From NCBI GenBank assembly GCA_021202835.1, contig JAJQCI010000001.1:1-7201 (forward strand): a stretch of DNA of 7,201 bases, in the 5' to 3' direction. The notes beneath the pieces are model-generated. The model was not told the DNA's origin. It worked only from the letters and a program-made list of their open reading frames with translations, and did no database searches. This stretch comes from Clostridiales bacterium (GTDB lineage Bacteria; Bacillota; Clostridia; Lachnospirales; CAG-274). Positions 1-6,189 of the stretch are shown piece by piece. The stretch's first letter is position 1. Every line of letters starts with the position of its first letter. A program made the position numbers and the translations under genes.

Positions 1-15
1 ATTCAAAAAAGAACT

Positions 16-70
16 AAAAAACTGATTTTGCAGTAACAGTCCCACTGTAACAAGCTCTGTTATGCAAAAT
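16..70 (-). terminator. Rho-independent terminator after the pyrimidine-nucleoside phosphorylase gene
   Basis: On the minus strand, directly after the pdp stop codon, bases 63-70 pair with 25-32 (8 bp) and 57-62 pair with 34-39 (6 bp), with a single bulged base at 33, giving a 14-bp stem. The RNA then reads CAG followed by six U (positions 21-16) and a second U run further left. A competing smaller hairpin, 33-40 with 44-51 around a 3-base loop and one mismatch, lies inside. Read on the plus strand the same stem is followed by a T-rich stretch, so it could also stop a gene entering from the left. The structure is visible in the sequence; its activity is inferred. Confidence 0.7.
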
Positions 71-75
71 TTGTT

Positions 76-1380
76 TTATTCGAGCTCATAAAGTATGAGG
101 GGAGATTTTTTCGGTGGGGCGGTGGTTATTGTCAGGGCAGAACGCATTATTTCGGCGGCTTCACGGCATTTTTCACTGTCTGCAGCGAAAAGCTCCGCTA
201 TTGTATCGCCGGGGTTTACGGGGTCGCCCAAACGCTTTTTCATTATTATTCCTGCAGTATAATCTATTGTGTCGGTTTTTGAAAGTCTGCCGCAGCCTAA
301 AACAACAGAAGCCTTTCCTATTTTGTAGGTGTCTATTGAAGAAATGAAGCCGCTTTGACGAATTTTCACGCTGAGACTGCTTAAGGAGCTTCCCAAAAGC
401 TCATAGTCATAAAGCACATCGGGATTTCCGCCCTGAAGGCTTATAAGCTCTTCGAATTTTTTTAGGCCCCTGCCGTTTTCTATATTTTCGTTAAGCATCT
501 CAAGGCCTTCTTTGCCGTCTTTTGCTATTCCGCCCAAAACAAGCATTTTGCTGCCCAAGGCAAGTGAGACGGTTTTAAGGTCGTTGTCGTTTCTGCCCTT
601 TAAAATTTCCGCCGCTTCAATAACCTCCAGAGAGTTGCCTATGAAGCTGCCCAAGGGCTGATTCATATCGGTTATAAGGGCGGCCGTTTTCTTTCCTGCC
701 TTTTTGCCTGCAGCAAGCATTGTTTCCGCAAGCCTTAAGGCCTCTTCGGGGGTTTTCATAAATGCGCCGCTTCCACACTTTACATCGAGAACTATTGCAT
801 CGGCGCCGGCCGCCAGCTTTTTGCTCATTATGCTTGCGGCTATAAGGGGTATGCTTTCTACGGTTCCCGTTACGTCTCTCAGCTCATAGAGAACCTTGTC
901 GGCCGGAGCAAGGTCGGCTGTCTGGCCCATTATGGCTATGCCCTTTGAATTAACCTGTTCTATGGCTTCGTCGGCGGTAAGCCGGGTTTTCATTCCCGGA
1001 ATTGATTCAAGCTTGTCAAGGGTTCCGCCGGTGTGACCCAGACTTCTGCCGCACATTTTTATAACAGGCAGCCCCAGAGACGCCGTAAGGGGCGCCAGAA
1101 TAAGGGTTGTTGTGTCGGCAACGCCCCCTGTGCTGTGTTTGTCCACCTTTATGCCCCGAATTCGGCTTAGGTCTAAAATTTTGCCGGAGGCTGTCATTTC
1201 CGAGGTAAGACAGGCCGTTTCTTCGTTATCAAGACCGTTTATACATATGGCCATAAGCATTGCCGCTATTTGATAGTCGGGTATTGTGCCTTTTGCGGCC
1301 CCGTTTACAAAAAATTCAATTTCCTTTTCTTCAAGCCTTTGTCTGTTTCTTTTTTTGATAATAAGGTCAACAAAATTCAT
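76..1380 (-). CDS. pdp: Pyrimidine-nucleoside phosphorylase (thymidine phosphorylase family)
   Basis: This cytosolic salvage enzyme splits thymidine, uridine or deoxyuridine with phosphate into the free base and (deoxy)ribose-1-phosphate. The 434-residue product matches the length of Bacillus Pdp (about 433) and has the family layout: N-terminal helical part, alpha/beta phosphate-binding core, C-terminal beta-rich part. The core motif KHSTGG is at residues 81-86, the family signature GRSLGHTGGTLDKLE at 111-125, and RDVTGTVESIPLI at 168-180 followed by SIMSKK. By alignment from memory with E. coli DeoA, K81, R168, S183 and K187 match K84, R171, S186 and K190. C110 replaces a usually conserved Ser. 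The frame stays open upstream to 1446, but the ATG at 1380 is chosen because AAGGAGAGGGG precedes it and the protein then begins like Bacillus Pdp. It follows the pectate lyase gene on the same strand after 110 bases and ends at a terminator. Pdp is preferred over DeoA because of overall similarity to the Bacillus protein; substrate range is not proven. Confidence 0.95.
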   Translation of the reverse strand: MNFVDLIIKKRNRQRLEEKEIEFFVNGAAKGTIPDYQIAAMLMAICINGLDNEETACLTSEMTASGKILDLSRIRGIKVDKHSTGGVADTTTLILAPLTASLGLPVIKMCGRSLGHTGGTLDKLESIPGMKTRLTADEAIEQVNSKGIAIMGQTADLAPADKVLYELRDVTGTVESIPLIAASIMSKKLAAGADAIVLDVKCGSGAFMKTPEEALRLAETMLAAGKKAGKKTAALITDMNQPLGSFIGNSLEVIEAAEILKGRNDNDLKTVSLALGSKMLVLGGIAKDGKEGLEMLNENIENGRGLKKFEELISLQGGNPDVLYDYELLGSSLSSLSVKIRQSGFISSIDTYKIGKASVVLGCGRLSKTDTIDYTAGIIMKKRLGDPVNPGDTIAELFAADSEKCREAAEIMRSALTITTAPPKKSPLILYELE

Positions 1381-1385
1381 ATTAT

Positions 1386-1396
1386 CCCCTCTCCTT
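1386..1396 (-). promoter_or_regulatory. Ribosome binding site of pdp (decides the start)
   Basis: On the minus strand AAGGAG (1396-1391) runs directly into AGGGG, ending 5 bases before the ATG at 1380. This supports the start at 1380 and argues against the open-frame ATG at 1446, which lies in the intergenic hairpin and adds 22 residues absent from the family. Confidence 0.8.
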
Positions 1397-1405
1397 ACAC
1401 AAAAT

Positions 1406-1433
1406 ATCCTAATAAACCGGGTGCCGATTTCAA
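1406..1433 (-). promoter_or_regulatory. Possible weak promoter for pdp
   Basis: On the minus strand TTGAAA (1433-1428) is followed after 16 bases by TAGGAT (1411-1406). The start of transcription would be near 1399, leaving a leader of about 20 bases with the ribosome site at its 5' end. The -35 box lies in the loop and left arm of the intergenic hairpin. The -10 match is poor, so read-through from the pectate lyase gene remains an alternative. Confidence 0.3.
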
Positions 1434-1447
1434 AAGAAACCGGCACC
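1420..1447 (-). terminator. Strong hairpin between pectate lyase and pdp, likely terminator or processing hairpin
   Basis: Bases 1447-1436 pair with 1431-1420 around a 4-base loop. In minus-strand RNA the 12-bp stem is unbroken, with one G-U pair at 1440/1427; in plus-strand RNA the same position would be an A-C mismatch, which points to function in the leftward transcript. The following U-tract is interrupted (CCGGUUUAUUAGG), so termination may be partial. It lies 44 bases beyond the lyase stop codon. Confidence 0.55.
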
Positions 1448-1490
1448 GCTTTTAATGTTTTGTCTTATTGTTTAAAAATATAGCTGTTTT

Positions 1491-4400
1491 TTAGGCTGTT
1501 GTTTTATATTCATATGCCATGTTCAAAACCTTAGCCAAAATCTGAGCCGCATCGCTTGCGCTGTAGCTTCCGTCTCCGTCAACATCAGCCGTTGCCGAGC
1601 TTATGTTCCAGGCGGGATTTGCTGCGGTTTCGTCATTTATAACATAATACAGAAGCACAGCTGCGTCGTTTGCCGTAAGAACACCGTTTCCGTCAACGTC
1701 GCCCTTGAGAGAGCCGTCGTCTTCGGTTGTTGTTTCTGTAGATGACTCGGTTGTTGTTTCATCGTCGTCATCGCCGCCGGTGCTTTCCGTCAATATTCCA
1801 ACATACGGAATATCTGCAGTGACCGTTCTGTCTGTAGCCGAAACTGCCGTCTGCATATGTATTGCATAAATATTCTTTGCAGCTATGGTGCATGACGCCG
1901 TAAGAGTGCCGTCTACCGTTAATGTAGCCACAGAGTTGTCAAGGTCGATTATGAACTCATATGCATAGGTTTGATTCGCTGTAAGCTCCTGACCCATTGA
2001 ATAATAGTTTGTGCCGTCGTGAAGTGCAAGAACCTTGTCGGAATCTGAGCCAAAGCCGCAGATTTCCGCATATACTCCTGAAGTGTTTTCACCTCTTATC
2101 TGAAGGAAGGGCCACTTGCTTGATTTCTTGTTAAGGGCAATATTTCCGCTTACTACAATCTTGCCGGAGGTCTGGGCTGTAAAAGGTATGGTCCATACAC
2201 AGGTATCTGTGGATGAATTGTCTATAAGAGTATATGTGCCGTTGCCGTTATCCTGAACATAGCAGTCTGTACCTTCGGCTGTGGGGGTTCCTGTTGCAAC
2301 GGGAGTACTCTGAGTTGTTGTTTCCGTTGTGGTTTCGGTTGTCTCCGTTGTGGCTTCCGAATATTCCGCAAATACAAGGCTGTAAATGTTGGAGGCGGAG
2401 CTTTCCGCACCTGTTATTGTGTATGTTCCGGCGTAAAGCTTAACGGTGTTGGTTCCGGCATCCAGAGTTACCGAGTCTTCGTCATTAACCTTTCCGCTGT
2501 TTGCCTCGATTATAATAGGCGAGCCTGTGGAGCTGACCGTAAGGTTCATTGTCTTGTCAATGCTGAAGCTTATGCCGGAGTCGCCGTTGTTGTTTATTGT
2601 GCCGTAGTCGGCTTCTATTGCGTTCAGATCGTAGATTATATTTCCGTAGGTTCCGGCTTCTTCGCTGCAGTCGTCATCGCCGGTGCAGTCCGTACCTATT
2701 TTATATGTGCCGTAGTCAACAACGGAAACGGTTGTTGTTTCTGTGGTTGTTTCTATTGTGCCGGGTTCGGAAATCGAGAAGCCTGCAATGTAGCATTCCT
2801 TTGTTGCCGTAGCACAGGAAAATACATAAATGCCGGCAGGAACGTTTACGGAAACAGTTTCGCCTACATTCGCTGTGGCGTAGGGTATGCCGTAGTTGTC
2901 TGAAAGTGCAACGCCGTATTTGCTTGATGTGGTTGCATCAGAGCAGGTGAATGTTACCATTGCCGCTTCGTCCAGCTTAAATACAATAATGTCATTGCCC
3001 TTTGACTTAAGATAGCCGTTTGACGTACTGGGCTTATAATCCGCCTGTGCATTATAAAGAGCGTTTTCGAATTCAACGTTTGTGCCGCGTAAATTTGATA
3101 CGTTTGCCGCTGTCATTCTTACGCCTGCGTCTTCAGCCGTAAATTCTATTGAATAAGGAATTGTCATAGCTTTTTTGGGCTCGGTATCTATTGTGGTTGT
3201 TACCTCAGCCGAAACAGCCACATCCTTCATAACGCCGCTGTAGGCTATACATTCTGCCTTTGCGACAATCGCCGTTGTCATATAACAGTCAGATTCCTTT
3301 GTAAGTGAATTGTAGTAGAAAAGAGAAGGATCCGTATCAAAGGCCGGATATGTGTTGTTATTAGAAACAACAGCTTCTCTGTCTGTTACAACAGTTGCCG
3401 CCTGAGTACCTGAGCATGTATAGAAAACGTCGCCCAAACTCTTAACTGCTGAATTTGACTTTGTTGTAATAGGGTTCTTACAGGTGTCGAAATAGTTATT
3501 TTCACTTAAAACATAAGAGCTGGCTCTTGTGTCCATCGTTTTTGACGTGTTTCCGTCATAGTAGTTGTTATAGATATGGATGTTTGCCTGTCTTACGAGA
3601 GGGCCTCTCGATTCACAGTCTTCCCACCAGTTATGATGGAATGAAATATTGAACTGGTAGTTGCTGTCGCTGGCGCCTATAAGGTTTGTCTTGTGACAGC
3701 CGTAATAATAGCAGTAAGACATAGTATAATATTGGCCTCTCTTGAAGTCGCAGGAGCCGTCGCCTTCACTCTTGTCGCTTTCGGCAGGGTTAGCGCAGTA
3801 GCCGGGCAAAAAGCTGCAGTTGTGAATCCAGCAGCGTTCAACAGGAGCCGTAAGAGTTGAACCGCTCTGGATACCTTCCATACCTACAGCGTCTTCGGGA
3901 TAGCTTTCGAAGGTTATGTTTCTTACTTCGAAGCTTTCGCCGTAGTCAAGATAAGCAGAAGAAGCCATAAAGTGTATGCCCCAGCCGTAAATTGAAGCGT
4001 CTGTGCCTATACCCTCGATTGTAACATCCTTGGCGTCTCTCATTCTTGCCATATAGCCGTTGTCGCCTTTTGTTCCGCCGTAGTCGGATGAGTTATAGGC
4101 CGTTAAGCCTTCCGGAGCGGTAACAGTGCCTATGATTCTTATGTCAAGGGGTATGCCTGCCTTGGAATAAGCAAGGAGAATGCCGTCGTTTGTGTTTGCG
4201 GCGCCTTCACTCACACCTGAAGCCCCTCTTGAGTTTAAAATGTTTCCTATGCCGGTGACAACATGTGAAGCGTCATCGGGGAAGGGAAGCTCAACTGTGT
4301 CTTTGTTTTCGTCTGTAACATAGAGAACAACGGCGTTGTCCTTTAATGTTCCGTCGTCGTTATAAGCGCCTACACCTCTTGTGTAGTTGAAATGTGCATA

Positions 4401-4763
4401 ACCGGAACGGTCGTATTCTTCAACCTCAACACCGGTATATGTAATTTCAGTGCTGTCGGAGGCAGTTATTTTGACATCATAGCTGCCCGGTTCAAGGCCT
4501 ACAATATCAACTCTGGCCGTAGAAGAGTCCTTCGCTCTTATAAGCTCTTCGTCAACAGCCGTATAAGCGCTGTCACTTGTTTTTTTGTATTCTACCGAAG
4601 CGTCTTCCGGAGAAGCGTCATTCCATTCGGCAAAAAGTGTCTCATTTCTGCCTTCCGCCCGAACGCCCGAAGCGCCCATAGCCGGCAGGGCGGAAAACTG
4701 AAGGGCCGAAAACGCCAGGCAGACCGCCGACGCCAAGCCCAAAATTCTTTTTATTTTCCTCAT
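1491..4763 (-). CDS. Secreted modular pectate lyase, family PL1, with C-terminal type I dockerin
   Basis: This 1090-residue enzyme should act outside the cell, cutting polygalacturonate by calcium-dependent beta-elimination. A signal peptide (residues 1 to about 31; basic MRKIKR start, hydrophobic core, AMGA exit) is followed by a fibronectin-III-like domain (about 33-117) and the PL1 beta-helix (about 120-500). PL1 marks are CWIHNC at 311-316, GDGSCDFK at 334-341 (D335 and D339 at calcium-ligand positions), CHKTNLIG at 356-363 (K358), FHHNWW at 375-380, and RGPLVR at 386-391, whose R386 fits the catalytic arginine of PelC. Two related beta-rich modules (about 525-668 and 681-800) and a third (about 830-992) follow, separated by TTE linkers. 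A dockerin closes the protein (about 1019-1084) with calcium loops at 1022-1033 and 1060-1071. The dockerin implies docking to a cohesin scaffold, none of which is in the window. GGGAGG seven bases before the ATG supports this start. Family assignment is firm; exact substrate and the roles of the middle modules are not known. Confidence 0.93.
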   Translation of the reverse strand: MRKIKRILGLASAVCLAFSALQFSALPAMGASGVRAEGRNETLFAEWNDASPEDASVEYKKTSDSAYTAVDEELIRAKDSSTARVDIVGLEPGSYDVKITASDSTEITYTGVEVEEYDRSGYAHFNYTRGVGAYNDDGTLKDNAVVLYVTDENKDTVELPFPDDASHVVTGIGNILNSRGASGVSEGAANTNDGILLAYSKAGIPLDIRIIGTVTAPEGLTAYNSSDYGGTKGDNGYMARMRDAKDVTIEGIGTDASIYGWGIHFMASSAYLDYGESFEVRNITFESYPEDAVGMEGIQSGSTLTAPVERCWIHNCSFLPGYCANPAESDKSEGDGSCDFKRGQYYTMSYCYYYGCHKTNLIGASDSNYQFNISFHHNWWEDCESRGPLVRQANIHIYNNYYDGNTSKTMDTRASSYVLSENNYFDTCKNPITTKSNSAVKSLGDVFYTCSGTQAATVVTDREAVVSNNNTYPAFDTDPSLFYYNSLTKESDCYMTTAIVAKAECIAYSGVMKDVAVSAEVTTTIDTEPKKAMTIPYSIEFTAEDAGVRMTAANVSNLRGTNVEFENALYNAQADYKPSTSNGYLKSKGNDIIVFKLDEAAMVTFTCSDATTSSKYGVALSDNYGIPYATANVGETVSVNVPAGIYVFSCATATKECYIAGFSISEPGTIETTTETTTVSVVDYGTYKIGTDCTGDDDCSEEAGTYGNIIYDLNAIEADYGTINNNGDSGISFSIDKTMNLTVSSTGSPIIIEANSGKVNDEDSVTLDAGTNTVKLYAGTYTITGAESSASNIYSLVFAEYSEATTETTETTTETTTQSTPVATGTPTAEGTDCYVQDNGNGTYTLIDNSSTDTCVWTIPFTAQTSGKIVVSGNIALNKKSSKWPFLQIRGENTSGVYAEICGFGSDSDKVLALHDGTNYYSMGQELTANQTYAYEFIIDLDNSVATLTVDGTLTASCTIAAKNIYAIHMQTAVSATDRTVTADIPYVGILTESTGGDDDDETTTESSTETTTEDDGSLKGDVDGNGVLTANDAAVLLYYVINDETAANPAWNISSATADVDGDGSYSASDAAQILAKVLNMAYEYKTTA
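1512..1709 (-). other. Type I dockerin domain coding segment of the pectate lyase
   Basis: Residues about 1019-1084 hold two copies of the 12-residue EF-hand-like calcium loop. Copy one (1022-1033) has D, D, N and the closing D at loop positions 1, 3, 5 and 12; copy two (1060-1071) has D, D, D and D at the same positions. Each is followed by a helix (AAVLLYYV and AAQILAKVL). All calcium-binding positions are intact, so it should fold. Cohesin specificity cannot be read from this. Confidence 0.9.
1710..1781 (-). repeat. Third TTE-rich linker of the pectate lyase
   Basis: Residues about 995-1018 are a low-complexity Gly/Asp run followed by repeated ETTTE and ESSTE units, joining the third beta-rich module to the dockerin. 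Such Thr/Glu/Asp linkers are typical flexible spacers in modular clostridial glycan enzymes. Confidence 0.75.
2280..2357 (-). repeat. Second TTE-rich linker of the pectate lyase
   Basis: Residues about 803-828 read as tandem ATTETTE/TTTETTT units followed by a Pro/Thr stretch (STPVATGTPT). It divides the second of the paired beta-rich modules from the third module. The DNA is an imperfect repeat of GTTGT/GTTTC-like words on the plus strand, a possible site of replication slippage. Confidence 0.75.
2724..2756 (-). repeat. First TTE-rich linker of the pectate lyase
   Basis: Residues about 670-680 (IETTTETTTVS) are a short linker between the two related beta-rich modules. It is shorter than the other two linkers but made of the same ETTT unit. 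Confidence 0.7.
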
Positions 4764-4770
4764 TTGTATT

Positions 4771-4776
4771 CCTCCC
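4771..4776 (-). promoter_or_regulatory. Ribosome binding site of the pectate lyase gene
   Basis: GGGAGG on the minus strand lies seven bases before the ATG at 4763. The protein starting there opens with a classical signal peptide, so site and start agree. Confidence 0.75.
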
Positions 4777-4796
4777 GAAAAATTATTTGTCTCTAT

Positions 4797-4826
4797 ATTA
4801 TATCACTAAATTCCCGGCTAAAACAA
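4797..4826 (-). promoter_or_regulatory. Sigma-A promoter of the pectate lyase gene
   Basis: On the minus strand TTGTTT (4826-4821) is followed after 18 bases by a perfect TATAAT (4802-4797), preceded by TG one base upstream (extended -10). Transcription should begin near 4790, giving a leader of about 27 bases that contains the GGGAGG ribosome site. The weak -35 is compensated by the extended -10, and suggests that an activator might assist; that last point is inference. Confidence 0.7.
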
Positions 4827-4836
4827 TACTGAAAAC

Positions 4837-4863
4837 TCACAAAAAATAATTTTTTTTTTGTGA
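4837..4863. promoter_or_regulatory. AT-rich inverted repeat, candidate operator
   Basis: TCACAAAAAA (4837-4846) and TTTTTTGTGA (4854-4863) are perfect 10-base inverted repeats around a 7-base centre. The element lies 11 bases beyond the lyase -35 box, between the two divergent promoters. It could bind a dimeric regulator or act as an AT-rich upstream element for RNA polymerase. A terminator role is unlikely because transcription is expected to diverge from this region. Confidence 0.4.
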
Positions 4864-4897
4864 ATTGTTTACATAAGGCCCTGTTTTCAAAGTTGTT

Positions 4898-4913
4898 TTT
4901 ATTTTAAAATAAA
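4898..4913. promoter_or_regulatory. Perfect 16-base AT palindrome next to the methyltransferase promoter
   Basis: TTTATTTTAAAATAAA reads the same on both strands and ends two bases before the -35 box of the rightward promoter. It may be a repressor or activator site, or an UP element that RNA polymerase alpha subunits contact. No named regulator is assigned. Confidence 0.4.
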
Positions 4914-4915
4914 GG

Positions 4916-4944
4916 TTGATATGATTTTTGAGGCGTGATATAAT
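4916..4944 (+). promoter_or_regulatory. Strong sigma-A promoter of the methyltransferase-transporter operon
   Basis: TTGATA (4916-4921), a 17-base spacer and TATAAT (4939-4944) with an extended -10 TG at 4936-4937 make a near-consensus promoter. Transcription should begin near 4951, leaving a leader of about 73 bases before the ATG at 5024. The promoter overlaps the upstream in-frame start codons at 4928 (TTG) and 4943 (ATG), which therefore cannot be translated from this transcript. Confidence 0.85.
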
Positions 4945-5013
4945 GATTCCGTCACTTTATATTTACTGTTTTTACGGCCGCAGCCGTGTTTTCACAATCG
5001 TCTGCGGCGGAAC

Positions 5014-5017
5014 GGAG
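5014..5017 (+). promoter_or_regulatory. Ribosome binding site deciding the methyltransferase start
   Basis: GGAG, within CGGAGA, lies six bases before the ATG at 5024. Together with the promoter position and the conserved N-terminus beginning MNKYDIIVTS, it fixes the start there rather than at the upstream TTG. Confidence 0.75.
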
Positions 5018-5023
5018 AATTAT

Positions 5024-6160
5024 ATGAATAAATATGATATAATCGTTACATCAACTTTCGGGCTTGAGTCTGTTGTCAAAAGAGAGCTTAAGAATTTGGG
5101 CTGTGAAAATCTCAGGGTTTCCGACGGTATGATAGAGTTTGAAGGAACCGAGAGGGATATCGCCCTCTGTAATCTTTGGATAAGGAGCGGAAGCAGAGTT
5201 TTAATAAAGCTTAAGGAGTTTTCGGCCGTTACCTTCGAAGAGCTTTTTCAAGGAGTTTATTCCGTTAACTGGGAGGATATCATACCCTTTAAGGGGCATT
5301 TTATTATAACGGGAAAATCGGCGAGGTCCGGGCTTTCAAGTGTGCCGGCCTGTCAGTCTGTGGGGGAAAAGGCGGTTATAAAAAGGCTTCAGACAAAATA
5401 TAAGGCGGAGAGATTTCCCAAAAGCGGAGAGAGATATATTATACAGATTTCTCTCAACAGGGATATCGCCACGGTAACCCTTGACACCTCGGGAACTCCT
5501 CTTTATAAAAGGGGCTACCGAAAGGCCATAGGTGCAGCTCCCCTGAAGGAGACAATGGCAGCCGGTATGGTGGCCTTAAGCTATTGGAAGAGAGACAGAC
5601 TGCTGTTTGACCCCTGCTGCGGTTCGGGAACAATTCTCATAGAGGCCGCTCTTATGGCGAAAAACATTGCGCCGGGGCTTAACAGAAGCTTCGATTTTGA
5701 AGAATGGGGCTTTTTCGACGGCTCCGTTATGGCGGAGGAAAGAAAAAAAGCCGAAGCAGTAAAAGACAAAGACTTCAGCCCTAAGCTTAAGGGCAGCGAC
5801 ATAGACCCCCAGGTTCTTGGCTTAGCGAGAGAAAACGCCGAAAGAGCCGGTGTGGCTGAATTCATTGATTTTGAAGAACGTCCCTTAAAAGATGTCCGCC
5901 TTGAAGAGAACTACGGAATTTGTATAACGAATCCTCCCTACGGAGAAAGAATGGGAGATATAGACGAAGTTGAAGAGCTTTACAGAGACATGGGCAAAAT
6001 TTTCGGTTTAAACGACACCTGGTCGGCTTATTTTCTTACCTCCCATGAAGGCTTTGAAAGGCTTTACGGCAGAAAAGCCGACAAAAAGAGAAAGCTGTTT
6101 AACGGAAACGTAAAGGTGGACTATTATCAATATTTCGGAAAGCGTCCTCCGAAAAAATAA
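5024..6160 (+). CDS. rlmL: THUMP-domain class I SAM-dependent RNA methyltransferase (RlmL/YpsC type)
   Basis: The 378-residue cytosolic protein belongs to the family that methylates N2 of a guanine in 23S rRNA (G2445 in E. coli RlmL). An N-terminal ferredoxin-like and THUMP part for RNA binding (about 1-155) is followed by a Rossmann methyltransferase domain. Visible motifs are RGYRKA at 163-168, the SAM-binding loop DPCCGSGT at 196-203, the acidic motif GSDID at 257-261, and the catalytic TNPPYGER at 302-309. Length is close to Bacillus YpsC and lacks the C-terminal RlmK methyltransferase fused in E. coli RlmKL, as is normal for Firmicutes. The frame is open back to a TTG at 4928, but that codon is inside the promoter spacer. 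The transporter gene follows after 29 bases, probably on the same transcript. The family is certain; the exact modified base is inferred from homology. Confidence 0.93.
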   Translation: MNKYDIIVTSTFGLESVVKRELKNLGCENLRVSDGMIEFEGTERDIALCNLWIRSGSRVLIKLKEFSAVTFEELFQGVYSVNWEDIIPFKGHFIITGKSARSGLSSVPACQSVGEKAVIKRLQTKYKAERFPKSGERYIIQISLNRDIATVTLDTSGTPLYKRGYRKAIGAAPLKETMAAGMVALSYWKRDRLLFDPCCGSGTILIEAALMAKNIAPGLNRSFDFEEWGFFDGSVMAEERKKAEAVKDKDFSPKLKGSDIDPQVLGLARENAERAGVAEFIDFEERPLKDVRLEENYGICITNPPYGERMGDIDEVEELYRDMGKIFGLNDTWSAYFLTSHEGFERLYGRKADKKRKLFNGNVKVDYYQYFGKRPPKK

Positions 6161-6189
6161 AAAAATATTAAGGAAGAGATGATTTATAA

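Noticed and set aside
1710..2756. The repeated GTTGTTGT/GTTTC words as a DNA-level repeat element or CRISPR-like array
   Set aside because: The repeats are irregular, in frame, and code for the TTE linkers of the lyase, which explains them fully.
4704..4763. Lipoprotein signal peptide in the pectate lyase because of Cys15 in the hydrophobic core
   Set aside because: The residues before the Cys are S-A-V, which does not fit a lipobox (small residue expected just before Cys), and the hydrophobic core continues past it. An ordinary signal peptide fits better.
4392..4832. Open frame of 146 codons on the plus strand opposite the 5' end of the pectate lyase gene
   Set aside because: It is antisense to a well-supported gene, lacks a recognisable domain, and runs across the lyase promoter region. 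It is best explained as a shadow frame.
4858..4876. Rex-like operator (TTGTGAA followed by TTTACATAA)
   Set aside because: Only the left half fits the Rex consensus; the right half needs an inserted base. Not strong enough to report as a Rex site.
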